Positions 44,664 to 53,697 of a stretch of DNA of 64,000 nt are shown piece by piece. How positions within the stretch are numbered: position 1 is the stretch's first letter; each line of letters opens with the position of its first letter. The notes under the pieces were generated by a model. The model did not search any database. It had not been told where the DNA came from and saw only the letters and a list, made by a program, of their open reading frames with translations. Origin of the DNA: Flavobacterium nackdongense (GTDB lineage: Bacteria; Bacteroidota; Bacteroidia; Flavobacteriales; Flavobacteriaceae); assembly GCF_004355225.1 (NCBI RefSeq), contig NZ_CP037933.1:1426001-1490000 (forward strand), given 5' to 3'. Made by a program: the position numbers and the translations under genes.

Positions 44664-46859
44664 TTAATTAGCTACTTCACTAATAAATTTAATTCTCATT
44701 AAGCGCAATTCGTCGATATCATAATCACCATCAAATTCTTTGAGTGCATCTTCGATGTTATCGGAATGTGACTCCATAAAATAATCATGAATTTCTTCTT
44801 GTTGGTCGTCATCAAGCATTTCATCAATCCAATACTTAATATTGAGTTTAGTTCCCGAATTAACGATTTGTTCCATTTCGGTAATCAAGGCTTCCATCGT
44901 CAAACCTTTGGCAGAAGCAATATCATCAAGCGATAATTTCCGATCTATATTTTGGATGATATACAGTTTATTAATCGAATTGGCTCCTGTTGATTTTACC
45001 ACCAAATCTTCTGGTCGAATAATGTCATTATCCTCTACATATTGATTGATTAAAGCGATAAATTCAGAACCATATTTTTTTGCTTTTCCCTCTCCAACTC
45101 CGTGGGTATTAATCAATTCATCCATTGAAATGGGATATTTCAAAGCCATGTCTTCGAGCGAAGGATCTTGAAAAACGACAAAGGGTGGTACGCCTAATTT
45201 TTTGGCTACTTTTTTACGCAAGTCACGCAACATTCCCATCAAAACCTCATCGGCAACGCCTGTACCTTTGGCTGCAGTTACTATCGCTTCGTCCTCGGAT
45301 TCGTTGTATTCGTGATCCTCAGACATCATAAAAGAAGTTGGATTTTTTATAAAATCCAGTCCTTTTTTCGTGATTTTCACCACACCGTAGGTTTCAATAT
45401 CTTTAGACAATAAACCATCTACTAAAACTTGTCGCAACAGGGCCATCCAATATTTTTCGTCCTGATCCACACCAGAACCAAAAAAAGTTTGCACATCGGT
45501 TTTATGTGCTTTTATAATCGCATTTACGCGGCCAATCAAAGTAAAAACTACTTCTTTGGATTTATAAATATGCTTGGTATCGCGAACTACTTCAAGTAAT
45601 TTTACGACTTCTTTTTTGGCTTCTACCTTCACTTTTGGATTGCGAACATTGTCATCCATATCGCCTCCTTCGCCGGTTTCGTTATCGAATTCTTCACCAA
45701 AATAATGCAAAAGGAATTTTCGCCTAGACATAGAAGTTTCGGCATAAGCCACCACTTCCTGCAATAATGCAAAACCAATTTCTTGCTCCGCGACTGGTTT
45801 TCCGGATAAAAATTTCTCCAACTTTTCTACATCTTTATAGGAGTAATAAGCCAAACAATGACCTTCTCCTCCATCACGGCCAGCACGTCCAGTTTCCTGA
45901 TAATAACTTTCTAATGATTTTGGAATATCATGATGTATTACAAAACGAACATCGGGTTTATCAATTCCCATCCCAAAAGCAATAGTAGCCACAACAACAT
46001 CTACATCCTCCATCAAAAACATATCTTGATGTTTGGCACGCGTTTTTGCATCTAAGCCAGCGTGGTAAGGCACTGCACTGATTCCGTTTACTTGCAAAAC
46101 TTCGGCAATCGCTTCCACCTTTTTGCGGCTTAAACAGTAAATAATCCCGGACTTTCCCTTATGAAGCTTGATGAAACGAATGATATCCGATTCTATGTTT
46201 TTGGTTTTGGTACGAACTTCGTAATATAAATTAGGCCTATTGAACGACGCTTTATAAGTGGTTGCATCGACCATATCCAAATTTTTAAGAATATCTTCTT
46301 GTACTTTCGGAGTAGCCGTGGCGGTAAGTCCAATGACTGGAACGTCACCTAATTGCTTGATAATATGTTTTAGATTTCGATATTCAGGCCTAAAATCGTG
46401 CCCCCATTCCGAGATACAATGCGCTTCGTCAATTGCTACAAAAGACAAGGGCACCGACTGTAAAAAAGTAACATACTCCTCTTTAGTCAACGATTCCGGC
46501 GCCACATACAAAAGTTTGGTTATTCCTGCAGAAATATCCTTTTTTACTTGGGAAATCTCAGTTTTGGTCAGTGAAGAGTTTAATACATGAGCCACTCCAT
46601 TGTCGGATGACAAGCTACGAATGGCATCGACTTGATTCTTCATTAAGGCAATTAAAGGGGAAACAACAATCGCTGTTCCCTCTTGAACTAAAGCAGGCAG
46701 TTGGTAACAAAGCGATTTGCCACCGCCTGTAGGCATAATTACAAAAGTGTTTTCTTTATTAAGAATACTTTTTATAACTCGCTCTTGTAAACCTTTGAAT
46801 TGGCTGAAGCCAAAATACTTCTTTAATTCTCTGTGGATGTCAATTTCGTTTGAATTCAT
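44664..46859 (-). CDS. recQ: ATP-dependent DNA helicase RecQ
   Basis: RecQ is a 3'-5' helicase of recombination repair. The 731-residue protein has Walker A (MPTGGGKSLCYQLP, GGGKS 45-49), DEAH (144-147), the aromatic-rich loop around HCISEWGHDFRPEY, and motif VI (QETGRAGRDG). An RQC domain and a C-terminal HRDC-like part (LINTHGVGEGKAKKYG) follow. The zinc-binding cysteines normally around LLxYFGE are missing: the segment at residues 376-408 has no Cys at all (SMSRRKFLLHYFGEEFDN, then an acidic stretch). The gene is divergent from kdsD with its -7 element only 22 bases away. Confidence 0.96.
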   Translation of the reverse strand: MNSNEIDIHRELKKYFGFSQFKGLQERVIKSILNKENTFVIMPTGGGKSLCYQLPALVQEGTAIVVSPLIALMKNQVDAIRSLSSDNGVAHVLNSSLTKTEISQVKKDISAGITKLLYVAPESLTKEEYVTFLQSVPLSFVAIDEAHCISEWGHDFRPEYRNLKHIIKQLGDVPVIGLTATATPKVQEDILKNLDMVDATTYKASFNRPNLYYEVRTKTKNIESDIIRFIKLHKGKSGIIYCLSRKKVEAIAEVLQVNGISAVPYHAGLDAKTRAKHQDMFLMEDVDVVVATIAFGMGIDKPDVRFVIHHDIPKSLESYYQETGRAGRDGGEGHCLAYYSYKDVEKLEKFLSGKPVAEQEIGFALLQEVVAYAETSMSRRKFLLHYFGEEFDNETGEGGDMDDNVRNPKVKVEAKKEVVKLLEVVRDTKHIYKSKEVVFTLIGRVNAIIKAHKTDVQTFFGSGVDQDEKYWMALLRQVLVDGLLSKDIETYGVVKITKKGLDFIKNPTSFMMSEDHEYNESEDEAIVTAAKGTGVADEVLMGMLRDLRKKVAKKLGVPPFVVFQDPSLEDMALKYPISMDELINTHGVGEGKAKKYGSEFIALINQYVEDNDIIRPEDLVVKSTGANSINKLYIIQNIDRKLSLDDIASAKGLTMEALITEMEQIVNSGTKLNIKYWIDEMLDDDQQEEIHDYFMESHSDNIEDALKEFDGDYDIDELRLMRIKFISEVAN

Positions 46860-46881
46860 TCTTTATTAATGGTATTTTATC

Positions 46882-46889
46882 TAAATTTG
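46882..46889 (+). promoter_or_regulatory. -7 element of the kdsD-tatC-lptB operon
   Basis: TAAATTTG matches TAnnTTTG exactly. It lies inside the longest open frame of kdsD (ATG 46869), which means translation must start further down. No correctly spaced TTG is visible. Confidence 0.55.
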
Positions 46890-46946
46890 CGTTTCATAAA
46901 GATACTAATTTCTTTCATATTTACAAATTTTTATAAAAATTCTATT

Positions 46947-47912
46947 TTGGACACAAAAGAAAACATTTTGATTTTAGCAAAAAACACCATTTTATCCCAA
47001 AGCGCGTCTATTGCCAAACTCATTGATTATATTGACCTTCAATTTGTAGAAGCCACACAATTACTGTATCATTCCAAAGGACGATTGATTGTCACCGGCA
47101 TCGGAAAAAGTGCCATAATAGCTCAAAAATTGGTTGCCACTTTTAATTCTACTGGAACTCCAGCTCTATTTTTGCACGCTGCCGAAGCCATTCACGGCGA
47201 TTTGGGTATGGTACAAACGGATGATGTAGTTCTTTGTATTTCAAAAAGCGGTAACAGCCCTGAAATAAAAATAGTAGTTCCTTTAATAAAACGTTTTGGC
47301 AACAAATTAATTGCCATTACAGGAAATACAACTTCCTTTTTAGCGAAAGAATCTGATTATGTTTTGGATACGACGGTTGAGGCAGAATCTTGTCCGCTAA
47401 ATCTCGCTCCGACCAATAGCACAACTGCTCAACTCGTTATGGGTGATGCGATGGCAATCTGCCTAATGAATATGCGCAATTTCACTCGAGAAGATTTTGC
47501 AAAATACCATCCAGGTGGGGCTCTGGGCAAAAAACTATTACTGCAAGTAAAAGATTTGCTCGAAAATTCATTGAAACCAACGGTATCTCCTGACACTTCT
47601 ATAAAAAAAGTTATTTTCGAAATTTCCGAAAAAAGACTTGGAGCTACAGCAGTAGTCGAAAACGAAAAAGTAATCGGAGTAATTACCGATGGGGATATTC
47701 GTAGAATGCTTAACGAAAATGATACGTTCGCGCATTTGACCGCAAAAGATATTATGACCAAAACGCCAAAAATGATTCAATCCACAACGATGGTCGTTGA
47801 GGCATTAAATATTCTGGAAGACTTTTCAATTACACAATTGATTGTTTCAGATAATGGAGCATACCAAGGAATTGTTCATTTACACGATATATTAAAAGAA
47901 GGAATCGTATAA
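46947..47912 (+). CDS. kdsD: Arabinose-5-phosphate isomerase KdsD/KpsF
   Basis: KdsD converts ribulose-5-phosphate to arabinose-5-phosphate, the first step of Kdo synthesis for lipopolysaccharide. I start at TTG 46947 (reading MDTKENILILAKN, 321 residues), because the upstream ATG at 46869 precedes the -7 element at 46882 and would add 26 AT-rich residues absent from the family. A SIS sugar-isomerase domain (about 35-170; GIGKSAIIAQKLVATFNSTG, ISKSGNSPEI) is followed by two CBS domains (about 200-321). The stop overlaps the tatC start (TAATG), so the two are translationally coupled. Confidence 0.93.
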   Translation: MDTKENILILAKNTILSQSASIAKLIDYIDLQFVEATQLLYHSKGRLIVTGIGKSAIIAQKLVATFNSTGTPALFLHAAEAIHGDLGMVQTDDVVLCISKSGNSPEIKIVVPLIKRFGNKLIAITGNTTSFLAKESDYVLDTTVEAESCPLNLAPTNSTTAQLVMGDAMAICLMNMRNFTREDFAKYHPGGALGKKLLLQVKDLLENSLKPTVSPDTSIKKVIFEISEKRLGATAVVENEKVIGVITDGDIRRMLNENDTFAHLTAKDIMTKTPKMIQSTTMVVEALNILEDFSITQLIVSDNGAYQGIVHLHDILKEGIV

Positions 47913-48733
47913 TGGGACAAAAACAACTCAAAGAAATGTCTTTTTTAGACCATCTCGAAGAATTAAGATGGTTATTAGTTCGAAGTACTTTAGCTATTAT
48001 AATAATGGCATTCCTGACGTATTTTGTGAGTGACTACTTGTTCGATACCATAATATTTGGCCCAACAAGACCTTCTTTTTATACTTACCGTTGGTTTTGT
48101 GATTTATCACACCAGTTGAATTTTGGCGAAAGTATTTGTATCGAAGAATTGCCTTTTATAATTCAAAATACGGAAATGGAAGGTCAAGTGAACATGTTTG
48201 TTTGGATGTGTTTATTAGCCGGTTTCATCCTCGCTTTTCCTTATATTTTATGGCAAATTTGGGGTTTTATTAGTCCTGCTTTGTATCCTAACGAAAGAAA
48301 AAATGCCAAATTTTTCATTTTTATTTCTTCCTTATTATTCTTCTTTGGCGTACTATTTGGTTATTTTATTATCATCCCGATGTCGGTCAATTTTGTGGCT
48401 ACATTTACAGTAAGTGAAATGGTTAAAAACCAGTTTACCTTAGAATCCTATATCGGAATGTTTAAAACATCGGTGATTGCAGGCGGATTGTTTTTTGAAT
48501 TGCCCATCATCATTTATTTCTTAACCAAATTAGGATTAGTAACCCCCGAATTCCTTCGAAAATACCGAAAATACGCCATCGTCATTGTATTGATTGTAGC
48601 TGCCATTGTAACGCCACCCGACGTAGTGAGCCAAACCATTGTCGCCATTCCGATGCTGATTATTTTTGAATTGAGTGTAATAATTTCCTCCATAGTTTAC
48701 AAAAGAAAAATAAAAAATGAGCAACTTAGTTAA
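47912..48733 (+). CDS. tatC: Sec-independent protein translocase TatC
   Basis: TatC is the twin-arginine signal receptor in the inner membrane. The 273-residue protein has the N-terminal signature MSFLDHLEELRWLLVRS and six membrane segments (for example TLAIIIMAFLTYFVSDY, FILAFPYILWQIWGFISPAL, FIFISSLLFFFGVLFGYFI). The FxxPALYPNERK-type loop and the RKYRKYAIVIVLIVAAIVTPPD segment are typical. tatA/B are not in this window. The start overlaps the kdsD stop by one base, and the AhpD-like gene starts 17 bases inside the tatC end. Confidence 0.97.
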   Translation: MGQKQLKEMSFLDHLEELRWLLVRSTLAIIIMAFLTYFVSDYLFDTIIFGPTRPSFYTYRWFCDLSHQLNFGESICIEELPFIIQNTEMEGQVNMFVWMCLLAGFILAFPYILWQIWGFISPALYPNERKNAKFFIFISSLLFFFGVLFGYFIIIPMSVNFVATFTVSEMVKNQFTLESYIGMFKTSVIAGGLFFELPIIIYFLTKLGLVTPEFLRKYRKYAIVIVLIVAAIVTPPDVVSQTIVAIPMLIIFELSVIISSIVYKRKIKNEQLS

Positions 48734-49079
48734 AGATTTCAATGATTATCGTTCTAAAATGAACGAAAAATTATTAGCAGACAACAATAAAATAGTAAAA
48801 CGAATTTTCAATCTCGATACCAATGCCTATGCCGAGGGAGCACTTGATGTAAAAACTAAGGAACTGCTGGGATTGGTCGCTTCGACCGTTCTCAGATGCG
48901 ATGATTGTGTAAAATACCATTTAGAAAATTGCCACAAAGAAGGGATTTCGAAAGAAGAAATGATGGAAGCTATGGGAATTGCGACACTTGTTGGCGGAAC
49001 GATTGTTATTCCGCATCTGCGCAGAGCCTATGAATTTTGGGAAGAACTAGAAAAGTTAGAAGTTGGAAGTTTTGAATAA
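48717..49079 (+). CDS. Carboxymuconolactone decarboxylase/AhpD-like protein
   Basis: The 120-residue helical protein has the redox motif of AhpD-like members, C61-x-x-C64 with H68 (LRCDDCVKYHLENCHKEG), and the typical GALDVKTKELLGLVAS entry helix. AhpD reduces peroxiredoxin partners; some relatives act as decarboxylases but lack the CxxC. A thiol-redox role is therefore favoured. It overlaps tatC by 17 bases and precedes lptB by 23 bases, a grouping I recall as common in Bacteroidota. Confidence 0.92.
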   Translation: MSNLVKDFNDYRSKMNEKLLADNNKIVKRIFNLDTNAYAEGALDVKTKELLGLVASTVLRCDDCVKYHLENCHKEGISKEEMMEAMGIATLVGGTIVIPHLRRAYEFWEELEKLEVGSFE

Positions 49080-49102
49080 TAATTTTGCATAACAAATAAA
49101 AA

Positions 49103-49843
49103 ATGAAGTTAAGAGCCGAAAATCTAGTAAAGACATACAAAGGACGAAGTGTTGTAAAAGGCGTTTCGGTAGAGGTAAATCAGGGCGAAATTATAGGTCT
49201 TTTGGGTCCCAATGGTGCCGGAAAAACGACTTCTTTTTATATGATTGTAGGCTTGGTAAAACCCAATATGGGCAATATTTACCTAGATAATTTAGACATT
49301 ACAGCATTTCCAATGTACAAAAGAGCCCAACAAGGCATTGGCTATTTGGCTCAAGAGGCCTCTGTTTTTAGAAAACTAAGTGTGGAGGACAACATTTTGA
49401 GTGTTTTGCAATTGACAAAATACACCAAAGAGGAACAAGAAGCCAAAATGGAAAGCTTAATCGAAGAATTTAGCTTGGGCCACATTCGGACCAACCGCGG
49501 AGATTTGCTTTCGGGTGGCGAACGTCGTCGTACCGAAATTGCACGATGCTTAGCGACCGATCCAAAATTCATTCTGCTTGATGAACCCTTCGCTGGGGTT
49601 GACCCTGTTGCCGTAGAAGACATTCAACGCATTGTAGCCCAATTAAAAAATAAAAATATCGGCATACTGATTACCGACCATAATGTTCAGGAAACCCTTG
49701 CCATTACTGACAAAACCTACCTTATGTTTGAAGGTGGAATTTTGAAAGCCGGTGTTCCAGAAGAATTAGTGGAAGACGAAATGGTGCGCCGCGTTTATTT
49801 AGGCCAAAATTTCGAATTGCGAAAAAAGAAATTGGAATTTTAA
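49103..49843 (+). CDS. lptB: LPS export ABC transporter ATPase LptB
   Basis: LptB powers extraction of lipopolysaccharide from the inner membrane with LptFG. The 246-residue protein has Walker [10 protein letters not shown] (35-43), the Q-loop ([17 protein letters not shown]), the ABC signature [17 protein letters not shown], Walker [14 protein letters not shown] and the H-loop [16 protein letters not shown] and the FAGVDPVAV stretch are specific to LptB. It closes the operon that begins with kdsD, so precursor synthesis (Kdo) and LPS export are genetically linked. Confidence 0.97.
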   Translation: MKLRAENLVKTYKGRSVVKGVSVEVNQGEIIGLLGPNGAGKTTSFYMIVGLVKPNMGNIYLDNLDITAFPMYKRAQQGIGYLAQEASVFRKLSVEDNILSVLQLTKYTKEEQEAKMESLIEEFSLGHIRTNRGDLLSGGERRRTEIARCLATDPKFILLDEPFAGVDPVAVEDIQRIVAQLKNKNIGILITDHNVQETLAITDKTYLMFEGGILKAGVPEELVEDEMVRRVYLGQNFELRKKKLEF

Positions 49844-49900
49844 TAACAGATGGCAGATCTCAGAATGCAGGTTATAATTGGTGAAATTTAATTTTTTAAA

Positions 49901-50140
49901 ATGGAAAATCAAGAAGAACCAAGTCAAAAAACTAAAGAAAGATGGCGAAAAGACCCTAATAATTGGATTTGGGGAATGTTTTATTACAATAAAGAAGACA
50001 AACGCTTATTGCCTCCAAAAAGAATCCCATATATGGGTTGGACAGTGAATTTTGCCAATAGAAATTCCGTGTTTTTGTTTGTATTTACGATGCTGCTAAT
50101 TATTCTGTTTGTTGTGATAATGACAAAAATCAATAAATAA
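49901..50140 (+). CDS. Small membrane protein, DUF5808-like
   Basis: The 79-residue product has the segment RWRKDPNNWIWGMFYYNKED followed by RLLPPKRIPYMGWTVNFANR, which matches what I recall of DUF5808 (WxxGxxYYNxEDxRLxxPKR...GWTxNFA). One C-terminal membrane helix follows (FLFVFTMLLIILFVVIM). Function unknown. It begins 57 bases after lptB and may be the last gene of that operon. Confidence 0.8.
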   Translation: MENQEEPSQKTKERWRKDPNNWIWGMFYYNKEDKRLLPPKRIPYMGWTVNFANRNSVFLFVFTMLLIILFVVIMTKINK

Positions 50141-50199
50141 TTATTATCTAATCCCCTTGATTACCGTTTATTATACCAAAAAAAATATACATTTGTTAT

Positions 50200-50499
50200 A
50201 TGCATTTAATAAACCAAAATAAAGAAATTATTAAAAATTTATGCGAAACACATAATGTGGATAAACTATATCTATTTGGTTCCGCAACAACAACAAAATT
50301 CAACGCAGAAAGCGACATTGATTTCTTGGTAAAATTCAAACCTTTCGATCTTAAGTTGTACTTCATAAACTACGTTGATTTCAAATCGAAATTAAAAGAA
50401 TTATTACGAAGGGAAATCGATTTGTTAGAGGAACAAACCTTAAAAAACCCATATCTCATTCGTTCCATTGAAGAAAATAAAGAATTAATCTATGGATAA
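50200..50499 (+). CDS. MNT-domain nucleotidyltransferase antitoxin
   Basis: The 99-residue protein is a minimal nucleotidyltransferase with G27-S28 and D39/D41 in LFGSATTTKFNAESDIDFLV. In MNT-HEPN systems this enzyme adds AMP groups to a Tyr of the HEPN toxin and so neutralises it. The HEPN gene overlaps the 3' end by 8 bases. TACATTTG (50188-50195) ends 4 bases before the ATG, so if it is a real -7 element the transcript would be leaderless; no TTG is well placed for it. Confidence 0.9.
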   Translation: MHLINQNKEIIKNLCETHNVDKLYLFGSATTTKFNAESDIDFLVKFKPFDLKLYFINYVDFKSKLKELLRREIDLLEEQTLKNPYLIRSIEENKELIYG

Positions 50500-50848
50500 A
50501 AAAATTCTAAAATGGTTGTTTGATGTTAAAGTCGCGATTGATGAAATCGAAAGCTATTTTATAAAGGAACAAATGGATTTTTCAGAATACAAGAAAAATT
50601 CTATGAGAAAAAGAGCGGTTGAAAGGAATCTTGAAATCATTGGCGAAGCCATAAATAGAATTATAAAAACCGACAATTCTTTTTCTTCAAAAATTACTGA
50701 TTCGATAGCTATTGTTGGTTTAAGAAATCAGGTAATCCACGCTTATGACAATATTTCTGATGAAACAATTTGGGCTATCCTCACTAATCATTTACCTATA
50801 CTGAAAATTGAAATAGCCAAATTACTCGAAGACACTACTCCATTGTAA
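50492..50848 (+). CDS. HEPN-domain (DUF86) RNase toxin
   Basis: The 118-residue helical protein carries the HEPN RNase motif R78-N79-x-x-x-H83-x-Y85 (GLRNQVIHAYDNI). Y85 is the expected AMPylation target of the MNT partner. HEPN toxins cleave RNA, often tRNA or mRNA, when freed from control. It overlaps the MNT gene by 8 bases upstream and the 3' end of the convergent lysozyme gene by 14 bases. Confidence 0.9.
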   Translation: MDKKILKWLFDVKVAIDEIESYFIKEQMDFSEYKKNSMRKRAVERNLEIIGEAINRIIKTDNSFSSKITDSIAIVGLRNQVIHAYDNISDETIWAILTNHLPILKIEIAKLLEDTTPL

Positions 50849-51698
50849 TATACTTCAACTGCTCCACATCGCCGTTAAAAATATTGACATCCACATTGCC
50901 TTTGATTCCTGAAACAGATGCTTTTTCGGTGAACTGCCAGAACAACCAATCATCTTCTATTTTTTCGCGATAAAAATTATAATTGGCAATCCAAAAAAGA
51001 TAATCCGAGAAATCTTTTTTCAAGAAATCATCGTAATATTTCTCGCCAGTATAAATAATAGGTTTCACTTTATAATGCGCTTCAACCGCTTTCAACCATC
51101 GTCGCAAACCTATTTTCAAACTGTCTAAAGATTGTCCTTTTGGGAGTTTTTCTATATCTAAAACAGGTGGTAAATCGCCTTTTCGCAGTCGAACTGTTTT
51201 GATAAAAAGTTGAGCTTGTTCCAATGAATTTTCGTTGGGACGATAATAATGATAGGCTCCGCGAATGATTTTTCTGTTTTTGGCACCTAGCCAATTTTCA
51301 TCAAATTTATCGTCTTCCCTATCGTTTCCTGCTGTGGCACGAATAAAAACGAACTCAATAGGGTAATCACCTTCGATGTTTTCGACCGATTTCCAATCAA
51401 TTTTTCCTTGATACTCAGATACATCCAGACCGATGGATTTTCCTTGATGATTTTCCAAAACCTGAAAATTACGAATATCCGAAATGCGTTTGGCTTCGGC
51501 CTGTTCGTAGCGTATTTTATAGGATTTGAAACCCAAATAATATAACAATCCGTTTCGGTAATGATAGCCCACTCCAAGAAGCAGCAAGATAAAAAATGCA
51601 ATTATCGAATAACTACGAATCTTTCCTGAGAAAATCGGGGTCTTCTTTCGGGGTTTTCGTCTGTAGGTGGTCTTACTTCGGCTTGATGTTCTGCTCAT
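50835..51698 (-). CDS. Membrane-anchored GH25 lysozyme
   Basis: The 287-residue protein has a basic, Ser/Arg-rich N-terminal tail, one membrane helix (about 31-47, SIIAFFILLLLGVGYHY), and a GH25 muramidase domain (about 85-287). Catalytic-site acids are D92 (IGLDVSEYQG), D181 and E183 (VLDIEKLP). GH25 enzymes cut the MurNAc-GlcNAc bond of peptidoglycan. The anchor suggests remodelling of the cell's own wall rather than secretion. It follows pssA by 8 bases on the same strand and overlaps the convergent HEPN gene by 14 bases at the 3' ends. Confidence 0.92.
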   Translation of the reverse strand: MSRTSSRSKTTYRRKPRKKTPIFSGKIRSYSIIAFFILLLLGVGYHYRNGLLYYLGFKSYKIRYEQAEAKRISDIRNFQVLENHQGKSIGLDVSEYQGKIDWKSVENIEGDYPIEFVFIRATAGNDREDDKFDENWLGAKNRKIIRGAYHYYRPNENSLEQAQLFIKTVRLRKGDLPPVLDIEKLPKGQSLDSLKIGLRRWLKAVEAHYKVKPIIYTGEKYYDDFLKKDFSDYLFWIANYNFYREKIEDDWLFWQFTEKASVSGIKGNVDVNIFNGDVEQLKYITME

Positions 51699-51706
51699 TC
51701 GGCAAC

Positions 51707-52417
51707 CTACTTTTTCAAAAATTTATTGTTAATGACGGACAACAAAACATAAGTAAGGATTACCAAAGGAATCGCCAAATATTGAAAGAAAATCAACAAT
51801 AATCCACACAAAATCAGGAAGATGATTTGTAGCGAATATTTTTTAAAACTAAATTCTTTAATTTTTAAGGAAAATAACGGGATTTCGGCGTTGAGAATAA
51901 AAGCGCTAAACAAAGTAATAGCCAGCAAAACCCACTGATTGGTCAAAAGTTCCAAAATCACCAGCGAATCAGAATATTTTAGAACCAAAGGCAAACTCAA
52001 TATAAACAAAGCATTGGCAGGCGTTGGCAGCCCAATAAAAGAATCGCTTTGCCGGGTATCAATATTAAAATTGGCCAATCGATAGCACGAACCCAAAGTG
52101 ATAATAAAGCCTAAATACGGTATTATCTGATTGGCATCTGCTGGATTTTGTCCTTGTTTTAACAACCAAAACATCACAAATCCCGGGGCAACACCGCTAG
52201 TTACCATATCGGCAAGTGAATCCAGTTGCAAACCCAAGTCACCGGTAACTTTAAATAATCGGGCAAAAAAACCATCAAAAAAGTCTAAGAATATACCCAA
52301 ACTCACAAAAAAGAATGCCATTTCAAAATTCAAATCCGATATATAAACGACAGCGACGCAACCACAAAAAAGGTTGAGCAAGGTGATAAAATTCGGCAGG
52401 TGTTTTTTAATTTGCAT
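51707..52417 (-). CDS. pssA: CDP-diacylglycerol-serine O-phosphatidyltransferase
   Basis: The enzyme makes phosphatidylserine, precursor of phosphatidylethanolamine, in the inner membrane. I start at ATG 52417 (MQIKKHLPNFITLLNLFCG) instead of 52447, because TAAATTTG on the reverse strand (52454-52447) overlaps the longer start as a -7 element. The CDP-alcohol phosphotransferase motif is spread over LDFFDGFFARLFKVTGDLGL and QLDSLADMVTSGVAPG, and about seven membrane segments follow. The GH25 gene lies 8 bases downstream. Confidence 0.95.
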   Translation of the reverse strand: MQIKKHLPNFITLLNLFCGCVAVVYISDLNFEMAFFFVSLGIFLDFFDGFFARLFKVTGDLGLQLDSLADMVTSGVAPGFVMFWLLKQGQNPADANQIIPYLGFIITLGSCYRLANFNIDTRQSDSFIGLPTPANALFILSLPLVLKYSDSLVILELLTNQWVLLAITLFSAFILNAEIPLFSLKIKEFSFKKYSLQIIFLILCGLLLIFFQYLAIPLVILTYVLLSVINNKFLKK

Positions 52418-52606
52418 TGGAGTATGAATTAGATTGACAAAGTTCACAAATTTAATATAATAAGTGAAAGAGAAGTGCGTTTTTTAAAAGAGATTTAATT
52501 ATTCAGCCTGCACAATTCTGAAAGGCTTGTTAAAATAAAGATTAGCTCGGTAAAAAATTATATTTTTGGAAAAAATTAAACAGCCCTCAGGTCTGCAAAA
52601 GAATTC

Positions 52607-53680
52607 ATGTTGAAAAAAATTCAATTCTTCATCCTCCTCCTACTTTGCGCCAGTTCGCCTGCTCAAACCGTCAGAAAATATTCCAACGAATTTATGAATA
52701 TTGGCGTTGACGCCGCTGCACTGGGAATGGCAAACGCTGTAACTTCAAGTTCCAATGATGTCAATTCAGGTTATTGGAATCCCGCGGGTTTGGTGCATCT
52801 AGAAGACCATCAAATATCGTTAATGCACGCCAATTATTTTGCGAATATCGCTCAATACGATTATATCGCTTACGCCAATACTATCGATAATGAGAGCGCT
52901 TGGGGCATTTCACTCATCCGTTTTGGTGTAGATGACATTTTGAATACCACTGAATTGATCGACAGTCAGGGCAATATTGATTACAATCGCATCAGTCTTT
53001 TTTCGACAGCCGATTATGGATTTACCTTTTCGTATGCCCGAAAACTGCAAGTTCCCGGATTTCAATATGGTGTAAATGCTAAAATTATTCATCGAATCAT
53101 TGGAAAATTTGCCGGTTCGTGGGGATTTGGCTTTGATGCTGGGCTCCAATTCGAAAGAAATGATTGGAAATTTGGTTTGATGCTCCGAGATATTACGACC
53201 ACCTATAATGTTTGGAGCATTGACGAAGCCGAATATAAAAAAATTGCCGATGCCATTCCGGGACAAAATCAGGAATTACCCGAAAGCACAGAGATTACGG
53301 CTCCAAAAGCACAATTGGGTATGTCCAAAAAGTTTATAATTCACTACGATTACAGCATTTTGGCGGCCGCCAATTTGAATATGCAGTTTACAAGAACAAA
53401 CGATATTATTTCAACCGATTTTGTGAGTATTGATCCCGCTTTGGGTTTTGAATTTGGTTATACCGACTTGGTTTTCTTGCGTGCTGGAGTTGGGAATTTT
53501 CAGAATATACAACAAATAGACAATACTGAGAAAGTAGGTTTTCAGCCCAATATCGGTTTAGGATTCAAATACAAAGGCATTCAAATCGACTATGCGCTGA
53601 CCAATTTAGGAAACCAAAGTGCTTCTTTGTACTCGAATATCTTTTCGGTGAAAGTAGATTTGGGACTTTTTAGAAATTAA
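52607..53680 (+). CDS. PorV/PorQ-family outer-membrane protein (PorV2-like)
   Basis: The 357-residue product has a signal peptide (ending SSPAQ) and the family's opening FMNIGVDAAALGMANAVTS with the NPAGL motif, followed by barrel strands to the end (VDLGLFRN). PorV of the type IX secretion system shuttles cargo from the SprA pore to the attachment complex. This shorter paralogue is often called PorV2 in flavobacterial annotation. Its role is inferred. TATTTTTG at 52561-52568 is a possible -7 element. The Lnb-type gene follows after 17 bases. Confidence 0.82.
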   Translation: MLKKIQFFILLLLCASSPAQTVRKYSNEFMNIGVDAAALGMANAVTSSSNDVNSGYWNPAGLVHLEDHQISLMHANYFANIAQYDYIAYANTIDNESAWGISLIRFGVDDILNTTELIDSQGNIDYNRISLFSTADYGFTFSYARKLQVPGFQYGVNAKIIHRIIGKFAGSWGFGFDAGLQFERNDWKFGLMLRDITTTYNVWSIDEAEYKKIADAIPGQNQELPESTEITAPKAQLGMSKKFIIHYDYSILAAANLNMQFTRTNDIISTDFVSIDPALGFEFGYTDLVFLRAGVGNFQNIQQIDNTEKVGFQPNIGLGFKYKGIQIDYALTNLGNQSASLYSNIFSVKVDLGLFRN

Positions 53681-53697
53681 ATTATAAAACATTAAAA

